64,000 nt of DNA from Methylobacterium sp. CB376 (GCF_029714205.1 NZ_CP121648.1:5653001-5717000), one strand, 5' to 3'; shown: positions 40,632-49,552, counted from the stretch's first letter. Made by a program: numbers and translations. Notes: generated by a model not told the origin, from the letters alone.

Positions 40632-41468
40632 TCAGTCGCGGGACGCCGCGGTCTCGATGCCGTGGTCTCGCGCGAGCGCGGCGATCTCGACGAGCGCCAT
40701 CCGCAGCTGCACCTTCATCTGGTCCGAGATCCCGCCGCTCTTGACGACCGCGACGGCGCTCGTCGGAATCGGCGCGGGGGTGAGGGGCTCGCCCGTCTCG
40801 GCGATGAGGAGGGTGACGGCGTTCCGCGCGCCGACCTCGGCGAGGTTGACCTCGAAGCCGTGGCGGCCGTCGCCGATCCCGGCCTCCTCCAGGTCGGCGC
40901 GGTAAAGGTCGGCCGTGATCAGGACCGACCTGCCGGTCTCCCCGAGGGCCTGCAGCAGGACGGCGCCGGAAGGGCTGCGCGTGTCCTGGATCCAGCCCAG
41001 GACCGACCGCGAATCGACCCGGTCGATGTTCCACCGCCAGCGGGACGCCGGCGCGGACTCCTCCCGCCGGGCGGGCGAGGCGGGAAGCGGGCCCGTGTCG
41101 AAGGGGAAGACGCCGAGGACGTCCTGCGTCTCCACCACCCGGACGGTCACCTCGCCCGCCTCCTGCGTCCACCCGCCGAGGTCGATCTCGAAGCAATGGG
41201 CACCGTTGCCGATGCCGGCCTCCCGCAGATCCTGCCGGAAGATGTCGGCGGTGGCGCGCGCCCGCTGGCCCGCGGAGGAGGTCGCCTCGACGGTCAGGGC
41301 GGCGTGGGCGCGCGAGCTGTCATAGGCCCAGCCCGCGATGCGCCGGCCCTCGACGACGTCGATATTCGACCTGACGGCCGATTTCGGCGTCCTGCCGCGC
41401 GCGTAGACGGTGGTGACCCAGCCGGCGACGCGCTTGCGCTGAGGGGGAGCGGTGTCGTTCGTCGTCAT
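40632..41468 (-). CDS. Unrecognised protein with two copies of a GW/AGIG domain
   Basis: A 278-residue soluble protein with no signal peptide. It has two tandem repeats of about 65 residues: RSNIDVVEGRRIAGWAYD...ADIFRQDLREAGIGNG..CFEIDL and RWNIDRVDSRSVLGWIQD...ADLYRADLEEAGIGDGRHGFEVNL. A short C-terminal helix (KVQLRMALVEIAALARDHG) follows. The pattern looks like a small beta domain ending in a conserved AGIG-DG-H-F strand; I know it only from glycosyltransferase neighbourhoods and cannot name it. It lies 43 bp before the large glycosyltransferase gene, so a role with that enzyme is inferred. The start at 41468 was chosen over a longer frame with atypical composition. Confidence 0.75.
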   Translation of the reverse strand: MTTNDTAPPQRKRVAGWVTTVYARGRTPKSAVRSNIDVVEGRRIAGWAYDSSRAHAALTVEATSSAGQRARATADIFRQDLREAGIGNGAHCFEIDLGGWTQEAGEVTVRVVETQDVLGVFPFDTGPLPASPARREESAPASRWRWNIDRVDSRSVLGWIQDTRSPSGAVLLQALGETGRSVLITADLYRADLEEAGIGDGRHGFEVNLAEVGARNAVTLLIAETGEPLTPAPIPTSAVAVVKSGGISDQMKVQLRMALVEIAALARDHGIETAASRD

Positions 41469-41946
41469 GTCTGGCCTCGGGAGGGAATCGCGACGGGGCT
41501 GGCGGGGCTCGCCCGGATCGAACCGGGTCCCGCGATGGCAGCCGTCAGGCGGCCGGGAGGGCGCGCGCCGGCAGGAGCATCGCTCGAGCGGCGTCGCCCG
41601 GCCGGCCCGCCGCGTCGCTCCGGGATCGACAAGTTGCGAGGCCGGCACGCCGTGTGACCGGATCCTGAAGGACCCGGATGCGAGGGGTGCGCCGGGGCGT
41701 CCCATTCGGTCGTTGCTGCATTGCGTCGGACGATTTCCTTGCGTCGCGCGACGGGCTGACTTCGGTGCAGGGGGCCGGTCAGCGAGGAGCGCGGCCGTCT
41801 CCTTAGCCGAGTTGATCCGGCGCGCCAATTCGCCGGGCCCCGATGATCGCCCCGCCCCGCGCGGCGGCCGCCGGGCCGCCAGCCTTGAGTCGGACCCGGG
41901 AGGGCTGCTATCCGGCGTCTGCAACGCCTACCAAAGGAATGGGGCC
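41469..41946. other. Divergent promoter region between the GW-domain gene and ugd
   Basis: These 478 bp contain no convincing gene; open frames on both strands have arginine- and serine-rich translations typical of shadows. The A/T-richer stretch around 41700-41760, with a direct repeat TTGCGTCG at 41723 and 41741, is the likeliest control region. Confidence 0.55.
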
Positions 41947-43269
41947 ATGCGGGTCGCGATGGTTGGGTCCGGCTATGTCGGGCTGGTCTCGGGGGCCTGT
42001 TTCGCCGATTTCGGCCACGCGGTCGTCTGCGTCGACAAGGATCCCGACAAGATCGCCGCACTCAACGCCGGCCGCATCCCGATCTTCGAGCCCGGCCTCG
42101 ACGCCCTGGTGGCCGAGAACGTCCGCCAGGGCCGCCTCTCCTTCACCACCGACCTCGCCCAGGGCGTCGCGGGCGCCGACGCCGTCTTCATCGCCGTCGG
42201 CACCCCCTCGCGCCGCGGCGACGGCTTCGCCGACCTCACCTACGTGCATCAGGCGGCCCGCGACATCGCCCGAGCCCTCGACGGCTACGCGGTCGTGGTG
42301 ACGAAATCGACCGTCCCGGTCGGCACCGGCGACGAGGTCGAGCGCATCATCCGCGAGACCCGGCCCGAGGCCGATTTCGCCGTGGTCTCCAACCCGGAAT
42401 TCCTGCGCGAGGGCGCCGCCATCGCGGATTTCAAGCGGCCCGACCGCATCGTCATCGGGGCCGAGGAGCCCCGCGCGGCCGAGGTGATCAGCGAGCTCTA
42501 CCGCCCGCTCTACCTCAACCAGGCCCCCATCCTGGTCACCTCCCGGCGCACCGCCGAGCTCACCAAGTACGCGGCCAACGCCTTCCTGGCCACCAAGATC
42601 ACCTTCATCAACGAGATGGCGGACCTGTGCGAGAGGGTCGGGGCCGACGTGCAGCAGGTGGCGCGCGGAATCGGGCTCGACAACCGCATCGGCGCGAAGT
42701 TCCTGCATGCCGGCCCGGGCTACGGCGGCTCGTGCTTCCCCAAGGATACGCTGGCGCTGGTCAAGACGGCGCAGGATGCGGGCAGCCCGGTGCGCCTCGT
42801 CGAGACCGTGGTGGCGGTCAACGACCAGCGCAAGCGCGCGATGGCGCGCAAGGTGGTGGCGGCCTGCGGGGGCTCGGTGCGGGGCAGGACGATCGCGGTG
42901 CTGGGTCTGACCTTCAAGCCCAACACCGACGACATGCGCGACGCGCCCTCGCTCTCGATCATCGCGGGGCTGCAGGATGCCGGGGCGCGGGTGCGGGCCT
43001 ACGACCCGGAGGGGATGGAGCAGGCGCGCCCGCTTCTCACGGACGTGGATTACGCGAGCGACCCCTACGGCTGCGCCGACGGCGCGGACGCGCTGGTGCT
43101 GGTGACCGAGTGGGACGCGTTCCGGGCGCTCGACCTCGCGCGGCTGCGCGGGGTGATGGCGGTGCCGGTGCTGGTGGACCTGCGCAACGTCTACCGGCCG
43201 GAGGACGCGCGCAAGCACGGCTTTTCCTACACCAGCGTCGGACGGGCCGGGCAGCCGCTCCCCGCCTGA
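41947..43269 (+). CDS. ugd: UDP-glucose 6-dehydrogenase family
   Basis: A 440-residue NAD-dependent dehydrogenase that oxidises a UDP- or GDP-sugar at C6 in two steps. N-terminal GSGYVGLVSGACFADFG binds NAD; KSTVPVGTGDEV, NPEFLREGAAIADF, KYAANAFLATKITFINE and catalytic C263 in GYGGSCFPKD follow, with LTFKPNTDDMRDAPS in the C-terminal nucleotide domain. Sequence features fit UDP-glucose dehydrogenase best, giving UDP-glucuronate for capsule or acidic EPS. It stands divergent from the GDP-deoxyhexose cluster. AAGGAATGGGG lies before the ATG. Confidence 0.92.
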   Translation: MRVAMVGSGYVGLVSGACFADFGHAVVCVDKDPDKIAALNAGRIPIFEPGLDALVAENVRQGRLSFTTDLAQGVAGADAVFIAVGTPSRRGDGFADLTYVHQAARDIARALDGYAVVVTKSTVPVGTGDEVERIIRETRPEADFAVVSNPEFLREGAAIADFKRPDRIVIGAEEPRAAEVISELYRPLYLNQAPILVTSRRTAELTKYAANAFLATKITFINEMADLCERVGADVQQVARGIGLDNRIGAKFLHAGPGYGGSCFPKDTLALVKTAQDAGSPVRLVETVVAVNDQRKRAMARKVVAACGGSVRGRTIAVLGLTFKPNTDDMRDAPSLSIIAGLQDAGARVRAYDPEGMEQARPLLTDVDYASDPYGCADGADALVLVTEWDAFRALDLARLRGVMAVPVLVDLRNVYRPEDARKHGFSYTSVGRAGQPLPA

Positions 43270-43293
43270 CCCGGCCGGGGCGGCGGCCCCCGC

Positions 43294-44178
43294 TCACACG
43301 GCGACGACCGTGCGGGGATCGAAGGTCCCGCCCTCGACCGGATTGGCCACGCAGCGCGTGCCGTAGAGGGCGAGGTCGTGGCCGGCATGGAAATGGCCGG
43401 AGACCCAGAGCGCCGGGCGATGGGCGGGCGCGAGGTCGGCCAGCACCGTCGTGGCGTAGAAGGCTGGCACCCACCAGGGCACGCCCGGCGCGTCGCGGTA
43501 GCGGTCGGCGGCCTCGGCGATCGGCGGGTGATGGGTGACCGCGACGGTCGGCCCCGCATGCGGCCGCGCGAGGGCGGCCGCCAGCAGGGCGCGGTCCCGC
43601 GCGTGGGCCTCCATCGCCGCGGCGGGCGTCCAGGCCGCCCCGTCCGCGAGCCGAATCGCCCGGAACTCGCGCGAGCCGGTGAGCGGGTCGGTCATGCGCG
43701 CCGCCGCGTAGGCGGCCGGGTCGGCGGGCCGGCCCGGCGCGTCGGGGGCGAGCCAGCGCCCGGCCAGCGCCCAGTCGCTCCACAGGGTCGCGCCCACGAA
43801 GCGCACGCCCGCGATCACCGCGGCCTCCCCGGCCCGCAGCAGCGCGATGCGGGTCCGCCCGGCCGCGGCGTTGATCCGCTCCACCTCGGCGGCGAGGGCG
43901 GCGAGGAGCGCCGGGGCGGTGCGCGGATCGCCCGCCGGGGCGTAGTGCTCATGGTTGCCGGGCACCAGCACCGCGGGGCGCTCCCCCGCGAGGCCGAGCA
44001 GCACCGCGAGCCCCCGCTCCGGCTGACCCTCCCAGACGTCCCCCGCGCAGACGAGCACGTCGAAGGGCTCCGCCGGGGGCGGGATGGCGGCGGGGTCGCG
44101 CCGCTCCAGGTGCAGGTCGGAGAGCACGAACAGGCGCAGCGGCCCGGGCGCGTCGTCGGCGGTGGCGTGGCGCGGCAT
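43294..44178 (-). CDS. Calcineurin-like metallophosphoesterase
   Basis: A 294-residue phosphoesterase with the full metal-site set: LSDLHLE, CAGDVWEG, VPGNHEHY, VTHHPP and VSGHFHAGHD. The di-metal core would cleave phosphoester bonds; the substrate is not predictable. No signal peptide is seen from the ATG at 44178, so it is cytoplasmic. The upstream in-frame extension to 44331 is arginine-rich and was rejected. It converges on ugd with 24 bp between stops. Confidence 0.87.
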   Translation of the reverse strand: MPRHATADDAPGPLRLFVLSDLHLERRDPAAIPPPAEPFDVLVCAGDVWEGQPERGLAVLLGLAGERPAVLVPGNHEHYAPAGDPRTAPALLAALAAEVERINAAAGRTRIALLRAGEAAVIAGVRFVGATLWSDWALAGRWLAPDAPGRPADPAAYAAARMTDPLTGSREFRAIRLADGAAWTPAAAMEAHARDRALLAAALARPHAGPTVAVTHHPPIAEAADRYRDAPGVPWWVPAFYATTVLADLAPAHRPALWVSGHFHAGHDLALYGTRCVANPVEGGTFDPRTVVAV

Positions 44179-44357
44179 CGCGTGGCTCCGTCGCGGGATC
44201 GGGCCGCGTCTATGCCCCGCGCCCGACCGCCGCGCCAAGCCCGCCGCACCAAGCCCGCGGCGGCGGGCCCGGCCCCGACCTTCGGGCACTGGATTCGGGT
44301 CGGATCCTGTGCGAGGCCGCAGCGGGCGCAAACCTTGCGCGAGTGGGAGAGACGCCG

Positions 44358-44822
44358 ATGCTGCCCGAACTGCGCGTTCTGTACTTCGAGGATCTCGCCG
44401 TCGGGATGTCCGAGACGCTGTCGAAGACGATCTCGTCCTCCGACGTGGTCGGCTTCGCGGAGATCACCGGCGATCGCAACCCGATCCACCTCTCCGAGCA
44501 CTTCGCCGCCCGCACGCCGTTCGGCACCCGCATCGCCCACGGCCTCTACACGGCCGGGTTGATCTCGGCCGTGCTCGGCACGCGCCTCCCCGGGCCGGGG
44601 GCGGTCTACATCAGCCAGAGCCTGAACTTTCGCGCGCCCGTGCGCATCGGCGACACGGTCGAGGTCACGGTCGAGGTGGCCGAGCTCGTCCCCGAGCGCC
44701 GCCGCGCCCGGCTCACCTGCACCTGCAGCGTCGGCGGCGAGACCGTGCTGGACGGCGAGGCGCTCGTGAAGGTGCCGACCCGGGCCGAGGCCGATCCGCT
44801 CGCGGCCCGCGCCAAGGGCTGA
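44358..44822 (+). CDS. MaoC-family (R)-hydratase
   Basis: A 154-residue single hot-dog-fold protein. The hydratase 2 motif is seen in FAEITGDRNPIHLSEHFA...RIAHGLYTAGLISAV, with catalytic Asp and His. PhaJ-type members hydrate trans-2-enoyl-CoA to (R)-3-hydroxyacyl-CoA, linking fatty-acid oxidation to polyhydroxybutyrate. The ATG at 44358 has GGGAGAG upstream; a GTG at 44343 would be 5 codons longer. The RNA methyltransferase gene starts 18 bp after its stop. Confidence 0.88.
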   Translation: MLPELRVLYFEDLAVGMSETLSKTISSSDVVGFAEITGDRNPIHLSEHFAARTPFGTRIAHGLYTAGLISAVLGTRLPGPGAVYISQSLNFRAPVRIGDTVEVTVEVAELVPERRRARLTCTCSVGGETVLDGEALVKVPTRAEADPLAARAKG

Positions 44823-44840
44823 CCGGCGCGAGCCGACCGC

Positions 44841-45650
44841 GTGCCCGAGCCCATCCCGATCGAGGATCCGGCCGACCCGCGGCTCAGCGCCTTCGCGGCG
44901 ATCCGCGAGCGCGACCTCGTCGGGCGCCGGGGCCGCTTCGTCGCCGAGGGCGAGGTGGTGCTGCGGGTCCTGCTCTCGGGCCGCGCCCGGTTCCGGATCG
45001 AGTCGGTCCTGCTCTCGCCCGAGCGCCTGGCCTCCCTGCGGCCGGCCCTCGCCGCCTTGACCGACGCCCCGGTCTACCTCGCGCCGCGCGCGGTGATGAG
45101 CGCGCTCGCCGGCTTCCCGATCCACCGCGGCGTGCTGGCGATCGGGCGATCGGGCGAGACCCCGCCGGCCGAGTCGCTGGTGCCGCCGGGGCCCGCCCTG
45201 CTGCTCGGGCTGGTGGGCCTTGCCAACCACGACAATGTCGGGGGGCTGTTCCGCAACGCCGCCGCCTTCGGGGCCGACGCGGTGCTGCTCGACGCGGCCA
45301 CCTGCGACCCTCTCTACCGCAAGGCGATCCGGGTCTCGGCCGGCACCTGCCTGACCCTTCCCTTCGCCCGGCTGCCGGACGGCGAGGCCCTGCTCGCCCT
45401 CTGCGAGCGGCACGGGATCGTGCCGCTGGCCCTCACCCCCGGCGGCGGGGAGGAGATCGCGCAGCTGCCGCCCCTCCCCCGCGCGATGCTCCTGCTCGGC
45501 ACCGAGGGGACCGGGCTCCCGGACGCCCTGATGGCGCGGGCCCGGCGGGTGCGGATCGCGATGGCGCCGGGCGTCGATTCGCTCAACGTGGCGGCGGCGG
45601 GAGCGGTGGCGCTGCACCGGATCGCGGCGCCGCGCCTCTCCGGTCCCTGA
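44841..45650 (+). CDS. SpoU/TrmH-family RNA 2'-O-methyltransferase
   Basis: A 269-residue SPOUT methyltransferase. The N-terminal substrate domain has RGRFVAEGEVVLRVLL, and the C-terminal knot shows GLANHDNVGGLFRNAAAFGADAVLL (motif 1), LLLGTEGTGLPDALM (motif 2) and VDSLNVAAAGAVALH (motif 3). These enzymes methylate ribose in rRNA or tRNA; the target nucleotide is not clear. The start is a GTG at 44841. The gene ends 77 bp before the hairpin repeat, which also reaches the next gene from the other side. Confidence 0.9.
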   Translation: MPEPIPIEDPADPRLSAFAAIRERDLVGRRGRFVAEGEVVLRVLLSGRARFRIESVLLSPERLASLRPALAALTDAPVYLAPRAVMSALAGFPIHRGVLAIGRSGETPPAESLVPPGPALLLGLVGLANHDNVGGLFRNAAAFGADAVLLDAATCDPLYRKAIRVSAGTCLTLPFARLPDGEALLALCERHGIVPLALTPGGGEEIAQLPPLPRAMLLLGTEGTGLPDALMARARRVRIAMAPGVDSLNVAAAGAVALHRIAAPRLSGP

Positions 45651-45662
45651 CGGGCCTCACAC

Positions 45663-45762
45663 GACATCCGACGGATTGCGTCGCCGTGCGGATGTCGGCC
45701 GCGCTCACGCGCCGCGCGGGCTTGGCATCCGCTGTCCGGACGTGATTGTCCGGACAGCGGAT
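45663..45762 (+). repeat. Dispersed hairpin repeat, copy 3, at convergent gene ends
   Basis: The first hairpin has arms GACATCCG (45663-45670) and CGGATGTC. The block TCACGCGCCGCGCGGGC follows, then a second hairpin of perfect 15-bp arms, ATCCGCTGTCCGGAC (45727-45741), loop GTGATT and 45748-45762. The last arm supplies the T of the stop codon of the minus-strand gene ending at 45762. The block matches the reverse complement of 32475-32585. It probably also terminates transcription from both sides. Confidence 0.88.
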
Positions 45763-46199
45763 CACCGCCCCGGCAGCGCCTCCGGGACGGTCTCGGCGTC
45801 GGCGGCGTCGCCGTAGACCGCCTCGCGGATCAGCCGCTCGGTGGTCTCCTCGAAGAAGGCCAGCATCTCCTCGTGCAGGGCGGTGAACTGCGCCCAGACC
45901 ACCGCGTCGAAGACGGAGCGCGGGGCCCGCACCATCACGGTGGTGCGGCGCTGGCGCGGATAGCGGTAGGGGCGCAGGCCGTAGCGCCGGCACAGGGCGA
46001 TGAGCAGCCGGGCCGACCACGCGTCCGGCACCGTGAGCTTCAGCTCGATGGGCGGCTCCGCCCGCGCGGTCTCGGCGAGCCGCACCCGCAGCCGCCGCAC
46101 CGCCGCCTCGGCGGCATCCCGCTCGCCGGAGGTGGCCGCCCCCGCGAACAGGCTCTCGGCCTTGCGCAGCCGCTCGCGCAGCCTCTCCTCGATGTCCAT
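45762..46199 (-). CDS. Conserved-looking hypothetical protein with DUF2786-like N-terminus
   Basis: A 145-residue soluble protein. Its first 40 residues, EERLRERLRKAESLFAGAAT then ERDAAEAAVRRLRVRL, resemble the helical DUF2786 type start. The rest (ELKLTVPDAWSARLLIALCRRYG, RRTTVMVRAPRSVFDAVVW, EFFEETTERLIREAVYGD-like acidic end) has no name I can give. The start at 46199 was preferred to 46292, which adds a Gly/Ser-rich leader. The stop codon is contributed by the hairpin repeat. Confidence 0.65.
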   Translation of the reverse strand: MDIEERLRERLRKAESLFAGAATSGERDAAEAAVRRLRVRLAETARAEPPIELKLTVPDAWSARLLIALCRRYGLRPYRYPRQRRTTVMVRAPRSVFDAVVWAQFTALHEEMLAFFEETTERLIREAVYGDAADAETVPEALPGR

Positions 46200-46341
46200 C
46201 GCCGCCCCGCCGGTCCCCGGAGGCGATGATGCGCCCCGGCCACTGGCGCGCAATCCTGTCACGCCCCCAGCATGCGCGACAAAGAGCGGCAATTGCCGCG
46301 CTCGTCCGGCGCGCCAAACTAGGCCGTAGGGGAAACGGCCG

Positions 46342-47952
46342 GTGCATCCGGACCAGACGCTCAGGAGCGAAGGATTGCTTCAGCCGCGTGAAGGCTACCG
46401 CACCCTGTCGGGGCGGCGTGCGGTGGTGGTGGGGGCGGGGCCGGGCGGACTCGCGGTGGCGCTGCTCCTCGCCCGGGAGGGCGTCCACGTCACCGTCGTG
46501 GAGAAGGACGACTGCGTCGGCGGGCGCACCCGCACCGTGACGGCGCCGGGCGGCTACCGATTCGACATCGGGCCGACCTTCTTCCTCTACCCGCGCATCC
46601 TCGCCGACATCTTCGCCTCCTGCGGCGAGCGGCTGGAGGACCACGTCCGGCTGGAGCGGCTCGATCCGCTCTACCACCTCGTCTTCGAGGGCGGCGGCGA
46701 GATCCGCGCCACCTCGGACGTAACCCGGCTCCAGGCCGAGATCGCCCGCATGGCGCCGGCCGACGCCGCCAACGTGCCGCGCTACCTCGCGGACAACCGC
46801 GCCAAGCTCGAGGCCTTCCGGCCGGTGCTGGAACAGCCCTTCGACAGCCTGCGCAGCCTGGTCTCGGCGCCGATGCTGAGGGCGCTGCCGCTCCTGCGCC
46901 CGCACGCCACCGTGGACCGCGACCTGCAGCGCTACTTCGCCGACCCGCGGGTGCGCCTCGCCTTCTCGTTCCAGACCAAGTACCTCGGGATGTCGCCGTT
47001 CCGCTGCCCGAGCCTGTTCACCATCCTGAGCTTCCTCGAATACGAGCACGGGGTCTTCCATCCCGTGGGCGGCTGCGGCGCGGTCTCGGAGGCGATGGCG
47101 GGGCTCGCCCGGCGGCTCGGCGTCGACATCCGCCTGGGCACCGCCGTCGACCGGGTGCTGTTCGAGGGAGACCGCGCGGTCGGGGTCGAGGCCGGGGGCG
47201 AGCGCCTGCCGGCCGATTCGGTGGTGGTGAACGGCGATTTCGCCAAGGTGGTGCGCGCCCTGGTGCCCGAGCGGCACCGGCCGCGCTGGCGCGACGCCAA
47301 GCTCGACCGGGCGCGCCTCTCCTGCTCGACCTTCATGCTCTATCTGGGCCTGGAGGGGCGGATGCCGGAGGGCCTCGGCCACCACACGATCCTGCTCGCC
47401 GAGGAGTACCGGCGCAACATCGCGGAGATCTCGACCGGTATCCTGCCGCGCCAGCCCTCGCTCTACGTGCAGCATGCCGGCTTCACGGATGGCGGCATGG
47501 CGCCGCCCGGCCATACCAGCCTCTACGTGCTGGTCCCGGTGCCGAACCTGCGCGCCGACATCGACTGGGCGACGGTGCGGCCCCAGTATCGCCGCCTCGT
47601 CCTCGACCGGCTGAAGCTGCTCGGCCTGACCGACATCGAGCGGCGCATCCGCTACGAGCGCATCGTCGATCCGACCGACTGGCGCGACGCGTTCGCGGTC
47701 AACGAGGGGGCGACGTTCAACCTGTCGCACGATCTCGGGCAGATGCTGTATTTCCGGCCGCACAACCGCTTCGGCCGCGGCCTGTACCTGGTCGGCGGCG
47801 GCACCCATCCGGGCTCGGGCCTGCCGGTGATCTACGAGGGCGCGCGCATCACCGCCCGGCTCCTGCTGGAGGACCTCGCCCGGCAGGGCCGGCGCTCCCT
47901 GCCCGACCTCGCGCCGCCGCTCGAAGTCGCGCCGAGCGGGAAGGCGACGTGA
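46342..47952 (+). CDS. CrtI/CrtN-family carotenoid desaturase (FAD-dependent)
   Basis: A 536-residue oxidoreductase of the phytoene/diapophytoene desaturase family. FAD-binding VVVGAGPGGLAVALLLAREG begins near residue 28, then GGRTRTVTAPGGYRFDIGPTFFLYP, and the C-terminal family signature LYLVGGGTHPGSGLPVIYEGARI. These enzymes introduce double bonds into C30 or C40 polyenes; some members are carotenoid oxidases. Substrate is not resolved from sequence; pink C30/C40 carotenoids in Methylobacterium make this plausible. The start is GTG at 46342 with GGGGA upstream. The stop overlaps the GTG of the DUF2141 gene. Confidence 0.85.
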   Translation: MHPDQTLRSEGLLQPREGYRTLSGRRAVVVGAGPGGLAVALLLAREGVHVTVVEKDDCVGGRTRTVTAPGGYRFDIGPTFFLYPRILADIFASCGERLEDHVRLERLDPLYHLVFEGGGEIRATSDVTRLQAEIARMAPADAANVPRYLADNRAKLEAFRPVLEQPFDSLRSLVSAPMLRALPLLRPHATVDRDLQRYFADPRVRLAFSFQTKYLGMSPFRCPSLFTILSFLEYEHGVFHPVGGCGAVSEAMAGLARRLGVDIRLGTAVDRVLFEGDRAVGVEAGGERLPADSVVVNGDFAKVVRALVPERHRPRWRDAKLDRARLSCSTFMLYLGLEGRMPEGLGHHTILLAEEYRRNIAEISTGILPRQPSLYVQHAGFTDGGMAPPGHTSLYVLVPVPNLRADIDWATVRPQYRRLVLDRLKLLGLTDIERRIRYERIVDPTDWRDAFAVNEGATFNLSHDLGQMLYFRPHNRFGRGLYLVGGGTHPGSGLPVIYEGARITARLLLEDLARQGRRSLPDLAPPLEVAPSGKAT

Positions 47953-48395
47953 GGGCGGGCGCGCCGCGCGCGGCCCTCGCCGCCCTGCTCGCGGCCCTCG
48001 TCCTGCCGTCGGGGGGCGCGGCCGCGGCCGAGCTCACGGTGGACGTCGAGGGGGTGCAGCCGGGGGCCGGGGAGGTCTACGTCGCCCTGTGCACCGGCGG
48101 GCTCTCGGAGGGCTCGTGCCGCATCGGCCAGAACGCTCCGGCGCGGGCGCCCGCCCTGCGCTTCGCCTTCACGCAGGTGCCGCCCGGGACCTACGCGGTC
48201 GCGGTGTTCCAGGACCTCGACGGCGACGGGCGGCTCGCCCGCACCCCGCTCGGCCTGCCGCGCGAGCCCTACGGCTTCTCGAACGGGGCGGGCCGCGGTG
48301 GCCGGCCGGATTTCGCCGCGGCGGCCTTCCCGCTGGCCGAGCCGGGGGCGGCGATCCGCGTGCGGCTGCAGCGGGCGCTGCCGGCGGCGCGGTGA
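47949..48395 (+). CDS. Secreted DUF2141 family protein
   Basis: A 148-residue exported protein with signal peptide (ALAALLAALVLPSGGAAAAE) and the DUF2141 pattern: GEVYVALCTG, FAFTQVPPGTYAVAVFQDLDGDGRLARTPLGLPREPYGFSNGA. The fold is a secreted beta sandwich of unknown function. Its GTG start overlaps the desaturase stop by four bases (GTGA), so the two are coupled; DUF2141 genes are found near carotenoid genes in several bacteria, which suggests a linked but undefined role. Confidence 0.82.
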   Translation: MRAGAPRAALAALLAALVLPSGGAAAAELTVDVEGVQPGAGEVYVALCTGGLSEGSCRIGQNAPARAPALRFAFTQVPPGTYAVAVFQDLDGDGRLARTPLGLPREPYGFSNGAGRGGRPDFAAAAFPLAEPGAAIRVRLQRALPAAR

Positions 48396-48466
48396 TCATC
48401 GGGGGGGCAGCGCCCGCCTTGGGGCATGGCCGCGGAATGGGGTAGCCTGGACCCGTGGAGGGCACC

Positions 48467-49171
48467 ATGGCCGACGCGGCTCACCGATTCCCGGCGCTGA
48501 CGATCGCCGACTACGACGCGTTCGTGGCGGCGCAACGCGACGAGCGCGAGTGGGAACTCGTCGCCGGCGAATTCGTGATGATGAGCAACCCGACGGAGGA
48601 TCACGAGCAGATCGCCGGGAATATCGGGGCCTCTCTCAAGCTCGCCATGGATGCCGCAGGATGCCGCAGCTATCAGGGCGGCATGCGCGTGCAGCGCTCC
48701 GACGACGGACGCGGCCGCGACAAGACCAGGCCCGACATCGTCGTCCGATTGGGGCCGCGCCAGAACCAGACCTACGTGACCGATCCCCTCGTCGTGGTGG
48801 AGGTGCTGTCGCCCTCGACGATGGACCACGACTGCGGCGGCAAGCTCGCGTTCCACAAGTCGCTGCCCACCCTGCGGCACCTCGCGCTGGTCTACCAGGA
48901 CCAGATGCGCGTCGAACATTATCAGCGCACCGAGGAGGGTTGGCGCCTGGAGGTGCTGATCACGCCGCAGGACGTGCTGCGCTTCGACGCGGTCGATTTC
49001 GAGATCGACCTCGACCGGATCTATTTCGGCGTGCCGGTGTCGCGGCCGCTCGCCCGGAGCGGGCCGGATCTCCGAGCCGCACGCGCCGACGCGCAGACCG
49101 CTTCGGCGCCGGACGCAACGCCGGGACGCCCCCTCGGTGGAATGGCCGCGGGCGTGTCCGGCGAGGGGTGA
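48467..49171 (+). CDS. Uma2-family protein (PD-(D/E)XK nuclease fold)
   Basis: A 234-residue protein of the Uma2/DUF820 group. The N-terminus TIADYDAFVAAQRDEREWELVAGEFVMM, then HEQIAGNIGASL, KTRPDIVVRLGP and VVVEVLSPST supply the Glu, Asp and Glu expected in the nuclease-like core. Biological role is unknown; the family is often multicopy. The C-terminal 50 residues (AARADAQTASAPDATPG...) are low complexity and may be added. The ATG at 48467 has GGAGGG just upstream. Moderately lower GC in the first half hints at acquisition. Confidence 0.82.
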   Translation: MADAAHRFPALTIADYDAFVAAQRDEREWELVAGEFVMMSNPTEDHEQIAGNIGASLKLAMDAAGCRSYQGGMRVQRSDDGRGRDKTRPDIVVRLGPRQNQTYVTDPLVVVEVLSPSTMDHDCGGKLAFHKSLPTLRHLALVYQDQMRVEHYQRTEEGWRLEVLITPQDVLRFDAVDFEIDLDRIYFGVPVSRPLARSGPDLRAARADAQTASAPDATPGRPLGGMAAGVSGEG

Positions 49172-49285
49172 CCGCGCCGCGGCTCCGGGTCGCCCGCGCC
49201 GTGCGGGACGCGGCTGGCGAACCCGACGCCGTTGCCGGGCCGTCCATCCGTCCGGAGAACCGGCGCTCGCGCCTCCCGGACCTTT

Positions 49286-49552
49286 CTAGACCATGCCGAG
49301 GGCCTGCATGTAGAGTTCGAGGATCGCCTCCTCCTCCTGGCGCTCCTCGTGGTCGCGCTTGCGGATCGAGATGATCTTGCGCAGGACCTTGGTATCGAAG
49401 CCGTTCGCCTTGGCCTCGGCGTAGACGTCCTTGATGTCGCCCGCCAGCCCGGCCTTCTCTTCCTCCAGGCGCTCGATGCGCTCGATGATGCTCTTGAGCT
49501 GGTCGGCGGCGACCGACGAGTTGTCGACCGCGAGCACGGGGGATGCAGCCAT
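49286..49552 (-). CDS. gapR: GapR-type chromosome-structuring protein (DUF2312)
   Basis: An 88-residue DUF2312 protein: [55 protein letters not shown]. In Caulobacter GapR binds overtwisted DNA ahead of forks and RNA polymerase and aids topoisomerases. The first helix is a coiled coil used for dimerisation. The protein lacks other domains. Its neighbourhood with the DUF1244, DUF1036 and pyk genes is conserved in Rhizobiales and supports the call. Confidence 0.9.
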   Translation of the reverse strand: MAASPVLAVDNSSVAADQLKSIIERIERLEEEKAGLAGDIKDVYAEAKANGFDTKVLRKIISIRKRDHEERQEEEAILELYMQALGMV

